A model generated the notes under the pieces. The model searched no databases. It saw only the letters and a program-made list of their open reading frames with translations, and had not been told where the DNA came from. From contig NZ_CP120849.1 in NCBI RefSeq assembly GCF_029581355.1, positions 3,442,501-3,506,500 of the forward strand: a stretch of 64,000 bases of DNA, written 5' to 3'. Position numbers and translations under genes: made by a program. How positions within the stretch are numbered: the first letter of the stretch is position 1; each line of letters starts with the position of its first letter. This document shows positions 42,978 to 52,400 of this stretch, in pieces. Source of the stretch: Parabacteroides chongii. GTDB lineage: Bacteria; Bacteroidota; Bacteroidia; Bacteroidales; Tannerellaceae.

Positions 42978-44201
42978 TTAATCCCATAAACTGAGCTGTA
43001 TTCCTCCCTTTCCCTTATCCTCTTTCTTTACAGGTTTTTTAGCATCACCAAAAACAGTCTTTCCACCATATTTATAAGACGTATCCCGTTCGTGCTGTAC
43101 CCAATCATCAAAATATTTGCTTGGCGTATATCCTTTTTCTATTTCCTGTGATATCTTGGATAGATTCTTCAAAGCATCCGATTTCTCTTTATCCCCGAGA
43201 CGAGCCTGTCGTATGGCTTTGTCGAATACTTCAACCGTCTCATCATAAACACTTGTCGGGACAGGAAACGGATGTCCGTCTTTTCCCCCGTGTGCGAATG
43301 AAAAACGGGCTGGATCAGAGAAGCGGGATGGAGTACCGTGTATCACTTCGCTGACCAATGTGAGCGATTGCAGTGTACGTGGCCCGACACCTTCCAGTAA
43401 AAGCAATGATTCCATGTCGGACACATTTGTCTCATGAGCTAACAATAGTGCAGCCCCTAGGCGTTTCAGGTTAACATCTTCCTCTCTTACCTCATGATGA
43501 TTAGGGAGAATGATAGAAACTTCACGCATCAGCTTGTCGGGCGTCTCTTTTGTCAGTTCGACGATCCCCTCTTTAGTAGGAGCGGCCAGCTTATCCGTCA
43601 AGTTGAGTATCAATCCCTGGTTTCTGCCACAAACGGAAGTATGAGGCTCCTCCATAAACGAACGAAGCGAAGACGACAGCCAGTGATAACGCCGGGCCAT
43701 ACGCTCATTCGGGTTCATGCCTTGTTGTATGACAGACCAGTCGCCCTCTTTGGTGACGATAAACGTATGTAGATAAAGTTGAAAACCATCTTGAACGGCT
43801 GTATTATCGACTTTGGCCGCCAGTTTGCTGCATCTTACCAGTTCATTTCCGTTCAATCCGGTTTTATCGGCTACTTCCAGGAGTTGATTAGGTGTTTCTC
43901 TTGAAAATTTACCCCTTCCTCCGCAAATATAAACGCCCAGTTCTTCCGACCTGTAATTGATCGCTTTTCTCAGGGCATTCATGACGGATGTCGTAATACC
44001 TGACGAATGCCAGTCCATACCCAATACACATCCTAACGACTGGAACCAGAAAGGATCACTAAGCCGTCGTAATAAGGCCGGACGACCATATTCGATAATA
44101 ATTGCTTCGGCAATGGCTCCTCCTAGCAAACTCATACGTTGAGCCAGCCAGGGCGGGACTGTTCCGTAATGTAATGGCAAATCAGCTGTACCTCGTTTCA
44201 T
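42978..44201 (-). CDS. DUF763 protein
   Basis: 407 aa. The start MKRGTADLPLHYGTVPPWL, the centre IYICGGRGK-type motif (VYICGGRGKFSRETPNQL) and the helix-hairpin-helix-like LLLLEGVGPRTLQSLTLVSE are typical of DUF763. The family occurs in thermophiles, archaea and some Bacteroidetes; a nucleic-acid role has been suggested from the HhH motif, but the function is unknown. It is monocistronic. Confidence 0.88.
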   Translation of the reverse strand: MKRGTADLPLHYGTVPPWLAQRMSLLGGAIAEAIIIEYGRPALLRRLSDPFWFQSLGCVLGMDWHSSGITTSVMNALRKAINYRSEELGVYICGGRGKFSRETPNQLLEVADKTGLNGNELVRCSKLAAKVDNTAVQDGFQLYLHTFIVTKEGDWSVIQQGMNPNERMARRYHWLSSSLRSFMEEPHTSVCGRNQGLILNLTDKLAAPTKEGIVELTKETPDKLMREVSIILPNHHEVREEDVNLKRLGAALLLAHETNVSDMESLLLLEGVGPRTLQSLTLVSEVIHGTPSRFSDPARFSFAHGGKDGHPFPVPTSVYDETVEVFDKAIRQARLGDKEKSDALKNLSKISQEIEKGYTPSKYFDDWVQHERDTSYKYGGKTVFGDAKKPVKKEDKGKGGIQLSLWD

Positions 44202-44312
44202 AGATGCGAAGATAGATAAAAAACAAAATCAATTCAGTTAATGAAGTACTAATATGAACAACAAAAGAAATACCTGTGGTGTTATTATTTAGAAATCAAT
44301 ATAGTAACAGAT

Positions 44313-44831
44313 ATGTATTTGGAAGTAAATAAGAACGATCATGTTCAAGGTCCGGTCAATGCACCGATAGAATTAATTGAGTATGCAGACTATCAGTGTC
44401 CTTATTGCAGGAAAGCATATTATATAGTAAAGGATATACAGAAGAAATTCGGGAACAAGGTTAAATTCGTTTTCCGTAATTTCCCGCTTACGGAATTGCA
44501 TCCGCACGCTTTGCATGCCGCTATTGCTGCGGAGATAGCGGCTTCCGACGGTAAGTTTTGGGAGATGCATGATCTTCTTTTTGAAAATCAGAATGCGTTG
44601 GATGATTATTACCTGTTGGAATATGCCAGGAAACTGGGAATAAACACTGCTGAGTTTGAAACGGATTTCGGTAAAGACCGTTTCTACCAAAAAGTAAAAG
44701 ATGATTATGATTCCGGATTGGAAAATAAAGTGGAAGGAACTCCGACTTTCTTTGTCAATGGTGAAGCCTTTGACGGGAATTGGATGACTTCCGAATTTAT
44801 CGAATATCTGGAGTCTCTAATTTCAGAATAA
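44313..44831 (+). CDS. DsbA-family thioredoxin-fold protein
   Basis: 172 aa without a signal peptide, so cytoplasmic. Active site CPYC at residues 29-32 (ADYQCPYCRKAY), helical insert typical of DsbA, and the cis-Pro loop VEGTPTFFVNG. Relatives include Na+/H+-antiporter-fused thioredoxins and frnE-like proteins. It overlaps nothing and ends 2 bases before a lipoprotein gene. Confidence 0.9.
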   Translation: MYLEVNKNDHVQGPVNAPIELIEYADYQCPYCRKAYYIVKDIQKKFGNKVKFVFRNFPLTELHPHALHAAIAAEIAASDGKFWEMHDLLFENQNALDDYYLLEYARKLGINTAEFETDFGKDRFYQKVKDDYDSGLENKVEGTPTFFVNGEAFDGNWMTSEFIEYLESLISE

Positions 44832-44833
44832 AG

Positions 44834-45442
44834 ATGAAGAAAATAAGTTTGATCCTATTGACCTCTTTCTTGTTAGTGGCTTGCGGAGCATACAAATATC
44901 TAGACTTAGGTATGCTGACTACTGGTATGACTGTCGCTGAGGTGGAGAACCTGATGGGGGCTCCTGACCGGGTCTTGGCTGTCAACAAGAAAGATGGTTA
45001 TATACAAGAAGTGCTGGAATACCGGACAGCCCGTAATGAGGTGTATGCGCTGGAATTTTGGGATAACTATCTGACAGGGTATGAATATTTGTATGATGAT
45101 GTAACTTACATTCCGCCTGTAGCCCCTCCAATGGTATTTCCTGATTATGGACGGCCTATCTATATTTATCCGCCGGATCATCATCCTAGTCATCCGAACC
45201 GTCCCAATCGCCCGGGTTCCAACCGTCCTGAATCGAATCGTCCGAGTCGTCCCGAATCAAACAGACCGAGTCGCCCCGAATCGAGTCGTCCTGAGAGTAG
45301 CCGTCCGACAACAACCCGCCCTCAGACAAAACCGGCAGAAGTAACCCGCCCGTCCAATTCCGGTTCAAGCAACCGTACGGAAAATAAAAGAACAACAAAC
45401 AGCCGTACAAATTCCGGTGGAAGAAATGGAGGACGAAGATAA
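44834..45442 (+). CDS. lipoprotein with Pro/Arg/Ser/Glu 8-residue repeats
   Basis: 202 aa from the ATG at 44834; an upstream in-frame start would overlap the DsbA gene. A lipoprotein signal ends at Cys17 (LLVACGAY). A small SmpA/BamE-like domain follows (TTGMTVAEVENLMGAPDRVL...VLEYRTARNEVYALEF). The C-terminal 80 residues are low complexity, built on an 8-residue repeat (RPESNRPS, RPESNRPS, RPESSRPE) and ending GGRNGGRR. The basic tail may bind peptidoglycan, LPS or nucleic acid. Confidence 0.8.
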   Translation: MKKISLILLTSFLLVACGAYKYLDLGMLTTGMTVAEVENLMGAPDRVLAVNKKDGYIQEVLEYRTARNEVYALEFWDNYLTGYEYLYDDVTYIPPVAPPMVFPDYGRPIYIYPPDHHPSHPNRPNRPGSNRPESNRPSRPESNRPSRPESSRPESSRPTTTRPQTKPAEVTRPSNSGSSNRTENKRTTNSRTNSGGRNGGRR

Positions 45443-45500
45443 TAATTTGAATATTTATTTCTCCAACTTTTGTGAGAGAGTGACTTTTGTGGTAAAATGT

Positions 45501-45641
45501 TTATTTCAATCTTATTTGTGTGTCAATGAAATATAGCTTGTCATCAATACCATAAAGCACATTATTGGGAACTGCATCAAAAATTTCATATTGTTCATTA
45601 TGGTATTCTTTATTGGTATTGTTTTCCACAAAGATACATGT
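45501..45641 (-). pseudogene. C-terminal gene fragment, possibly from a mobile-element protein
   Basis: In the gap between two genes an open frame of 46 codons ends at 45501 and is bounded upstream by a TGA at 45642-45644. It has no ATG. The translation reads sensibly, e.g. NEQYEIFDAVPNN and VLYGIDDKLYFIDTQIRLK, and resembles the tails of kinase-like polyvalent proteins on Bacteroides mobile elements. It looks like the surviving 3' end of a lost gene. The assignment is from memory of similar tails and is uncertain. Confidence 0.35.
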
Positions 45642-45659
45642 TCAATTGAAGAAATCAAA
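45629..45659 (-). promoter_or_regulatory. consensus promoter with no gene
   Basis: On the minus strand TTTG (45656-45659), a 19-base spacer and TATCTTTG (45629-45636) match the Bacteroidetes consensus perfectly. It would transcribe the fragment at 45501-45641 and run into the lipoprotein gene antisense. It may be a relic or drive a small RNA. Confidence 0.45.
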
Positions 45660-45720
45660 TAAGAAGTATTTTTTTATTAGCCAAAAAGGAGAAGTATATA
45701 AGTTATTTCCATAAACAAAA

Positions 45721-45750
45721 AACTCCCGCAACCCAAAGATTGCAGGAGTT
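45721..45750 (-). terminator. terminator of the GGGtGRT operon
   Basis: AACTCCCGCA (45721-45730) pairs with TGCAGGAGTT (45741-45750) with one mismatch and is followed on the minus strand by a T-run. It lies 22 bases after the stop of the GGGtGRT gene. Confidence 0.85.
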
Positions 45751-45772
45751 CATATATAAGTAATTTATCAGA

Positions 45773-46774
45773 TTACTTCTTCATCGCTTCCTCGATAGCA
45801 ACAGCTACAGCAACAGTAGCACCTACCATCGGGTTGTTACCCATACCCAGGAATCCCATCATTTCTACGTGAGCAGGAACTGATGAAGAACCAGCGAACT
45901 GAGCGTCACCGTGCATACGGCCCATTGTGTCTGTCATACCGTAAGAAGCAGGACCTGCAGCCATGTTATCCGGGTGCAGAGTACGGCCTGTACCACCACC
46001 TGAAGCAACAGAGAAGTAGTTATGGCCATTTTCCATACATTCTTTCTTGTATGTACCGGCTACCGGGTGTTGGAAACGAGTCGGGTTAGTTGAGTTACCT
46101 GTGATAGATACGTCAACACCTTCAGCACGCATTACAGCAACACCTTCACGAACGTCGTCGCAACCGTAGCATTTTACTTTTGCACGAAGACCTTCTGAAT
46201 ACGGAGTTTCTTTAATCACGTTCAAAGCACCTGTTGCATAGTCGAACTGAGTCTGAACATAAGTAAAGCCGTTGATACGGGAAATGATCATAGCAGCATC
46301 TTTACCCAGACCGTTCAGGATAACACGCAACGGTTCTTTACGAACTTTGTTTGCCATTTCAGCGATCTTGATAGCACCTTCAGCAGCAGCGAAAGATTCG
46401 TGACCTGCCAGGAATGCGAAACATTTTGTTTCTTCGCGAAGCAGACGTGCACCCAGGTTACCGTGGCCGATACCAACCTTACGGTCGTCGGCAACAGAAC
46501 CTGCGATACAGAATGCCTGCAGACCGATACCGATAGCTTCGGCAGCGTCAGCAGCGCTTGTGCAACCTTTCTTGATAGCGATAGCAGCACCTACAACGTA
46601 AGCCCATGCAGCATTTTCGAAACAGATAGGTTGAGTTTCCTTACACATTGTATAAGGATCGATACCTTTAGCGTCGCAGATAGCTTTTGCATCTTCGATA
46701 CCGTTGATACCATATTCTTTTAAAACCGCGTTGATATGATCGATACGACGGTCGTAACTTTCAAATAAAGCCAT
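45773..46774 (-). CDS. GGGtGRT protein
   Basis: 333 aa containing the family's namesake motif ASGGGTGRTLHPDNMAAG (about 263-280). It is highly conserved and codon-biased like an abundant protein. The function is unknown. In many anaerobes it is encoded beside a NifU-like scaffold protein, as here with one small membrane protein gene between, which suggests a role in Fe-S or sulfur metabolism. Cys residues in CFENAAW, CFAFLAGHE and KCYGCDD could bind a cluster. Confidence 0.88.
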   Translation of the reverse strand: MALFESYDRRIDHINAVLKEYGINGIEDAKAICDAKGIDPYTMCKETQPICFENAAWAYVVGAAIAIKKGCTSAADAAEAIGIGLQAFCIAGSVADDRKVGIGHGNLGARLLREETKCFAFLAGHESFAAAEGAIKIAEMANKVRKEPLRVILNGLGKDAAMIISRINGFTYVQTQFDYATGALNVIKETPYSEGLRAKVKCYGCDDVREGVAVMRAEGVDVSITGNSTNPTRFQHPVAGTYKKECMENGHNYFSVASGGGTGRTLHPDNMAAGPASYGMTDTMGRMHGDAQFAGSSSVPAHVEMMGFLGMGNNPMVGATVAVAVAIEEAMKK

Positions 46775-46781
46775 ATTATTT

Positions 46782-46973
46782 TTACTTTTTTAAATTCTTA
46801 TTTACCAGGAATAAAGATATTAGAAAGTTGAAAACAAGTACACCGCCGCAACAGGCCATATAAAATGCCATCCAGGGACGGTCCGGCTTCATGACGAAGT
46901 AGGTGATTACCGTCGCGATAACAGTTATGATAATTAGCCCGATCAGGACGCGTGTCAGTGTTTTCTTATTCAT
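46782..46973 (-). CDS. small two-helix membrane protein
   Basis: 63 aa, two transmembrane helices (VLIGLIIITVIATVITYFVM and MAFYMACCGGVLVFNFLISLF) joined by a short loop. Its start overlaps the scaffold-protein gene by 8 bases and it ends 7 bases before the GGGtGRT start, so all three are translationally linked. It may tether the pair to the membrane. No family recognised. Confidence 0.65.
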   Translation of the reverse strand: MNKKTLTRVLIGLIIITVIATVITYFVMKPDRPWMAFYMACCGGVLVFNFLISLFLVNKNLKK

Positions 46974-47658
46974 TACGAGGATCGATATATTTTACAGCTT
47001 CTTTGAAACGACCGTAAGAACCCTTAGCTTTTTCTAATGCTTCGTTAGCATCGATACCTTTCTTTACCATTTCCATGAATTTACCCAGGTGGATGAATTC
47101 ATATCCGATTACCTGATCGTCAGCGTCTAATGCCATACGGGTACAGTAACCTTCTGCCATTTCCAGGTAACGAGTACCTTTAGCCAAAGTACCGAACATA
47201 GTACCAACCTGGCTACGCAGACCTTTTCCTAAGTCTTCCAGACCAGCTCCGATAGGCAGACCTCCTTCAGAGAAAGCAGACTGTGTACGTCCGTAAACGA
47301 TCTGCAGGAATAATTCGCGCATAGCTGTATTGATAGCGTCGCAAACAAGGTCAGTGTTCAATGCTTCCAAAAGAGTTTTGCCCGGAAGGATTTCTGATGC
47401 CATCGCAGCAGAGTGAGTCATACCAGAGCAACCGATTGTTTCAACCAGAGCTTCCTGAATGATTCCTTCCTTTACGTTCAGTGTCAGTTTACATGCACCT
47501 TGCTGAGGAGCACACCAACCCACACCATGAGTCAAACCTGAGATGTCAGTGATCTGAGTAGATCTAACCCATTTTCCTTCTTCAGGAATCGGAGCACAAG
47601 GATGGTTGGCTCCCTTCTTTACAACACACATGTGTTGAACTTCATGTGAATAAATCAT
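46966..47658 (-). CDS. NifU-like iron-sulfur scaffold protein
   Basis: 230 aa. The Cys pattern of IscU/NifU-type scaffolds is present in modified form: GVGWCAPQQGACKL, ETIGCSGMTHSAAMASE, DLVCDAINTAMRE, and a C-terminal segment that differs from standard IscU. It is the regular partner of GGGtGRT proteins. A promoter lies at 47738-47768. Confidence 0.82.
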   Translation of the reverse strand: MIYSHEVQHMCVVKKGANHPCAPIPEEGKWVRSTQITDISGLTHGVGWCAPQQGACKLTLNVKEGIIQEALVETIGCSGMTHSAAMASEILPGKTLLEALNTDLVCDAINTAMRELFLQIVYGRTQSAFSEGGLPIGAGLEDLGKGLRSQVGTMFGTLAKGTRYLEMAEGYCTRMALDADDQVIGYEFIHLGKFMEMVKKGIDANEALEKAKGSYGRFKEAVKYIDPRNE

Positions 47659-47737
47659 AATCGCTAATTTATTATATTAAAGTGATAATAAAACTTTTTG
47701 CTAATTTCTATGTAATATCGCTTTCTAAAAGACCGCA

Positions 47738-47768
47738 CAAAGATAAAATTTTTAATTCAGCCATGCAA
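47738..47768 (-). promoter_or_regulatory. promoter of the scaffold-GGGtGRT operon
   Basis: On the minus strand TATCTTTG (47738-47745) is a perfect -7 box with TTG at 47766-47768 about 20 bases upstream. The leader to the ATG at 47658 is about 73 nt, with only AT-rich sequence. Confidence 0.55.
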
Positions 47769-47781
47769 GACGGAAAGTTCG

Positions 47782-48228
47782 TTATTTCTCGGTTGGCTGA
47801 ATATTAAGTTCGGTACCGTTAAGCAGTATCCGGTAAGTGATAGGGTCTATCTTTTTCATCATAAGCGCTACACCGCAGTATTTTTCCTGTGAGAGGCGGA
47901 TCGCTTTTCCTATCCGGGCGCTGTCGTCGGCGTTTCCTGTAACATGATATGTTACGTCGAATGCTGTATAGAGCATAGGGATGGTATCGGATGTCTCTGC
48001 TTTGACGTCGATCGACAATTTCTCGAAGCGGACTCTCATTTTTTTGAAAAGAGAGACTACATCTAATCCGCTGCAACCGGCCATAGCAACCAGCATTAAA
48101 GCTTTCGGGCGGACACCTGAACCGGTGCCGCCGTCTTCTTTGCTGGTGTCGATTGTTACCGTATGGCCATCCATCTGTGTCTCAAAGACTGAATCTTTTT
48201 TCCAGTCGAGGGTTATTTGGGCAGGCAT
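47782..48228 (-). CDS. OsmC-family protein
   Basis: 148 aa. The OsmC/Ohr fold is recognisable from GGTGSGVRPKALMLVAMAGCSGLDVV, whose Cys is the first redox Cys, and from LSQEKYCGVALMMKK, whose Cys is the second. Members reduce organic hydroperoxides. It lies 11 bases after a TlpA-like gene on the same strand; both deal with thiols or peroxides. Confidence 0.92.
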   Translation of the reverse strand: MPAQITLDWKKDSVFETQMDGHTVTIDTSKEDGGTGSGVRPKALMLVAMAGCSGLDVVSLFKKMRVRFEKLSIDVKAETSDTIPMLYTAFDVTYHVTGNADDSARIGKAIRLSQEKYCGVALMMKKIDPITYRILLNGTELNIQPTEK

Positions 48229-48239
48229 ATCGTAACTTT

Positions 48240-49349
48240 TTATTTAATAACTTCCTGCAGCTTAATATCTATATCCTCTCCGTGAATGTTCTTGGCGATG
48301 ATTGTTCCGTCTTTGTCGACCAGAACTGTATGAGGAATGCTGTTTACTCCGTATAGAGCGGCACCTGCATTTTGCCAGCCTTTCAGGTCAGATAGTTGTA
48401 TCCAGGTAATGTTCAGGTCTTTTACACCTTTTGCCCATGCATCGGCTTTACTATCCAATGAAATACCAACGATTTCAAAACCTTTATTCTTGTATTGTTT
48501 GTATAGTTCGACTAAATGCGGTGTTTCTTTACGGCAAGGAGGACACCAGGAGGCCCAGAAGTCGATCAGGACAACTTTGCCATTACCTACAAATTCAGAC
48601 AGTTTGTGAACTTCACCTTTAGGATCAGCCATTTCGAAATCTACGAACTGTTTGCCGACAGCTACATTTTTCAGTATTTCGAGGCGGCTCATCATTTTGT
48701 CGATACCCGGGAATGCCTTGAAAGTTGAGTCAGCCTGTGCGATGATTTCACTCTGTTGTTCCTCACTCAGATTGTAACGGTTGTCAAACGTATATTTAGC
48801 AGACATTTTTTGATCCATATGGGCCAGGATATAGTTACAGATTGCCCGTGTGATCTTTTCACTGAATTCGTCATACTTCTTTTCAGCGGCTTTGGCTATA
48901 TCTTTATCTTCAGAACGGATTGCATCCCCCAGTTTACCCATTTCATCATAAATCGGAGCGATCTCATCTTTCAATGCCTTTTCTGCATCATTGGCCGGTG
49001 TTCCGGTCACAACAGAGAATGTATCGAGGTTGGCGATGATTTTTCCGTTTTCAAGGGTGAAGGTTGTTTTAAACAAATTGGGTTTGCCACGTTCTTCGGG
49101 AACAACATCCGTCGAGAACTGAAGAGTAGCAAGCAGCGAACCCTCTTGTGTCCCTTGAAATCTGAAAGTGTTGTTTTCCACTAATGCACTGTCCAAAGGT
49201 GGGACATCCGGATTTCCGTACTCATAGAGGTATACATACTTTCCATTCAGATCGGCGTTTGATACTGTACCGGTTATTTCGTAACCCGGTTTTTCGCTGC
49301 AGGCAGCAAGAAGCAGTGCGGAAGCAGCAAGAGGTAGATACTTTTTCAT
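48240..49349 (-). CDS. TlpA-family thioredoxin lipoprotein with DUF4369
   Basis: 369 aa. Lipoprotein signal to Cys17 (LLLAAC), an N-terminal DUF4369 domain (about 22-115: YEITGTVSNADLNGKYVYLYEY), a helical middle, and a C-terminal thioredoxin domain (about 225-369) with WCPPC (VLIDFWASWCPPCRKET). Such proteins are periplasm-facing thiol reductants in Bacteroidetes. Its gene starts the pair with osmC. Confidence 0.93.
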   Translation of the reverse strand: MKKYLPLAASALLLAACSEKPGYEITGTVSNADLNGKYVYLYEYGNPDVPPLDSALVENNTFRFQGTQEGSLLATLQFSTDVVPEERGKPNLFKTTFTLENGKIIANLDTFSVVTGTPANDAEKALKDEIAPIYDEMGKLGDAIRSEDKDIAKAAEKKYDEFSEKITRAICNYILAHMDQKMSAKYTFDNRYNLSEEQQSEIIAQADSTFKAFPGIDKMMSRLEILKNVAVGKQFVDFEMADPKGEVHKLSEFVGNGKVVLIDFWASWCPPCRKETPHLVELYKQYKNKGFEIVGISLDSKADAWAKGVKDLNITWIQLSDLKGWQNAGAALYGVNSIPHTVLVDKDGTIIAKNIHGEDIDIKLQEVIK

Positions 49350-49498
49350 ATATTATATGTGTTAAAACGATATTATCACCTTCGAATATGCGAAGTTATC
49401 GCTTTATTAATAATCCTTTATTCCTTTAAGCTTAAAAAGTTTTAATATTACGGAAAAGATGGATTATATTTGTCGTCTGATCAATAATAAATATAATA

Positions 49499-52400
49499 AT
49501 GACTCGATTCCTATCAATACGATTTCTATTATTGGGCTTATTCCTGCTGTGTCCTTTTTTTAAAGGAGCGGCATCGATGGCGTTCCATAAAGCGAATAAT
49601 ATTGATTTGTCGAATAATGCGATAATAGATATTTACCAGGATACTCATGGTTATATATGGCTTGGAACGTATGACGGATTGAACTTGTATAATGGGAAGA
49701 ATACCTATGTTTACCGTTTTGAACCTGATAATAAAAATACACTTTGCAGCAATATTATTCATAAGATTTCGGGAGGTGGCGGAGAATATCTATGGATCTC
49801 GACCTCGATGGGACTGAACCGGTTTTCATTGAGAGAACGCAAAGTGACGGAGTCGTATATGGAATATCCCGAATGCCGCCTGATTGTTGCTGACTCTCTG
49901 GAAAATACGCTATTGGTAAGCCGGAAGAATTTTATTTCTTGTTATACCGCCCGGGCTGGTTCTTTTCAGGATATTTATACAGAAGGGATAACTCCGGATG
50001 CAGTAAAAGCCTTGTTTACCGATGAGCAAAGGGACTTTTATATTCTTTCGTCTGACGGCTTTCTGAAAAAGATCATTCCGGATTATTCTACTTTACCTCT
50101 TAAATTACAGATAAAAGAAAGCAAAATACATGATAAAGAGATAAGGCAGGCTTTTTATGAAGAAGGTGTTCTCTATTATGTGGATACTGAGAACAAATTG
50201 TATCAATATGGAATGAAGGATAAAAAGATAAAATATTTGTCTGATCTTTCCGTATGGATGAAGAAATATGGGGATATATCCCGTATTGTTTCTTTTCAGT
50301 CGAAACAATACCTGGCGTTCAGGGATGGTTTATTGATGGATTTGGATGATCCGGAAGGAGCTTTCGATCTGAATATCGGTATTTTTAGTATGATTAAAGA
50401 CAATAAACAGAATATTCTTTGGATCGGAACGGACGGACAAGGTGTCAGGATGTTTTACGATAAGTCAGAGCGTTTTGACGGGTTGTTGCTGGAAGATTTG
50501 CCTTTTGTGATGCGTAATCCTGTACGTTCGGTTTATACCGACGAAGATAAAACGTTATGGTTCGGAACAAAAGGCGATGGCTTTGTTCGTATAAAGGAGT
50601 ATGATTCTTATAAGGGAAAACAGATACCTTCCGATAAGATAACCCGTTATACCACAGCCAACGGACTTTCTAATAACCGTGTATATTGTTTTTATAAGAG
50701 CCGGTATCATTCTTTGGTGTGGATCGGAACGGATGGTCCGGGGCTTTCCTATTATTCGTATGAAGATGGGAAGGTGCATACACTTCCCAGTAAGATCGAT
50801 ACAAAATTAAGATATGTGCATTCCATCTGTGAGGTAAACGATTCTACTTTATGGGTAGCCACGACAGGGGATGGATTGATCGAGGTTATTCTGGAGAAAA
50901 GTAAATCGGGTCTGGTCGTCGAATACATTGATTCCTATCAACTGGAGAAGGATGGAAAAGTCTGTAACGAATTCTATTCGATGTATTACGACGGAAAATC
51001 GACTATATATCTGGGTAGTCGCGGCGGATACGGGATGGCATGTTTTGACCTGCTTACCCGGGAATATGACTTTATGTCGATGAATAATTCATCCAACCAG
51101 GCAATTGGTGACGTATTAAGCCTATATTATAGTAGCGACTCGACCTTTTATCTGGGTGCCAGTTCCGGAATGACCCGTATGAAATGTAATTCATCAGGTA
51201 CCTGTGATGTCAGGCAGTTCGACAGGAGTGACGGTATCAGCAACGATATGATCCACGGTATACTGGAAGACCGGGATGAATGTATCTGGTTAAGTACCAA
51301 TAAAGGATTGACGAAATATAATCCCCGTAACAGTTTCTTTCATAACTATGGGCATCAGGAGTTGAAAGTTACTGAATTTTCGGATGACGCCTATTGGATA
51401 TGCGAATATACCGGACGGTTGTTTTTCGGTGGTATCGATGGTCTCGTCTGGATCGACCCCCAAAATGACCAGTTGGAAAACTTTCGGCCGGACCTTCATT
51501 TCTTTGAACTGAAGATGGGAGGGGAGACGGTCAGTCTTTACGACTATACGGATGCAGAGTCTGCCCAGCTCGTGATTCCTCCGGATATCTCGACGTTTAA
51601 TATCTCGTTTGTTGCAACAGATTATATTCATGGAGAAAACTATGAATACTCTTACCTGTTGCAGAATTATAATACCGGCTGGACGGAATTACAGAAGAAT
51701 AACGAAATATCGTTCACCAAACTTCCTTACGGTAACTATGTACTGAAAGTCCGCTACAAAAACGATGTGTACGACTCGAATGCCCGCGAATACCTTTTAC
51801 CATTGAAGGTACTTCCTCCCTGGTATCGTTCAACCTGGGCAATCGTATTATATGTGTTTGCATTTCTTCTTTTATTAACGGGGTTATTTTACCGTTTCAA
51901 CCGGAGAATGGCAGAAAAGCAACAACTCGTTGCACGGAAGATCAGGGAAGAACAAAAAGAAAAGCTGTATGAGGCAAAGCTGAATTTCTTCGCCAATATC
52001 ACACATGAACTTTGCACTCCGCTTACTTTGATCAACGGGGTGGGGGATTATATCCATACTTATGCGGAGAATACTTCGGATAATAAACTGATAAGATATA
52101 TCCGTATATTGCGGGATAACGTAGTAAGCCTTAACGAACTGATCCAGGAAATCCTCGACTTCCGCAAGATTGAGGAAGCAGGAATGAACTATTTCAGTAT
52201 TAAAAAGACTTCCGTTTCCGATATTATCCGCAGGCAATACGACTCCTTTACCCCTATTGCTGAGCAGAATGGAATAAACTTTACGATATCTCTGCCGGAC
52301 TCTCTTAATTGGAATACCGATCCTACCGGTCTGAAGAAGATTTTGGTTAATCTGATATCCAACGCTTTCAAATATACGGACGAGGCCGGTAGCATCCGTA

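Noticed and set aside
44313..44831. Periplasmic DsbA
   Set aside because: The protein has CPYC and the DsbA fold but no signal peptide, so a cytoplasmic role is more likely.
45206..45330. Link of the lipoprotein's DNA repeats to the palindrome arrays
   Set aside because: The repeat is 24 bp, keeps the reading frame (8 residues), and its units are not palindromic, so it is protein-level low complexity.
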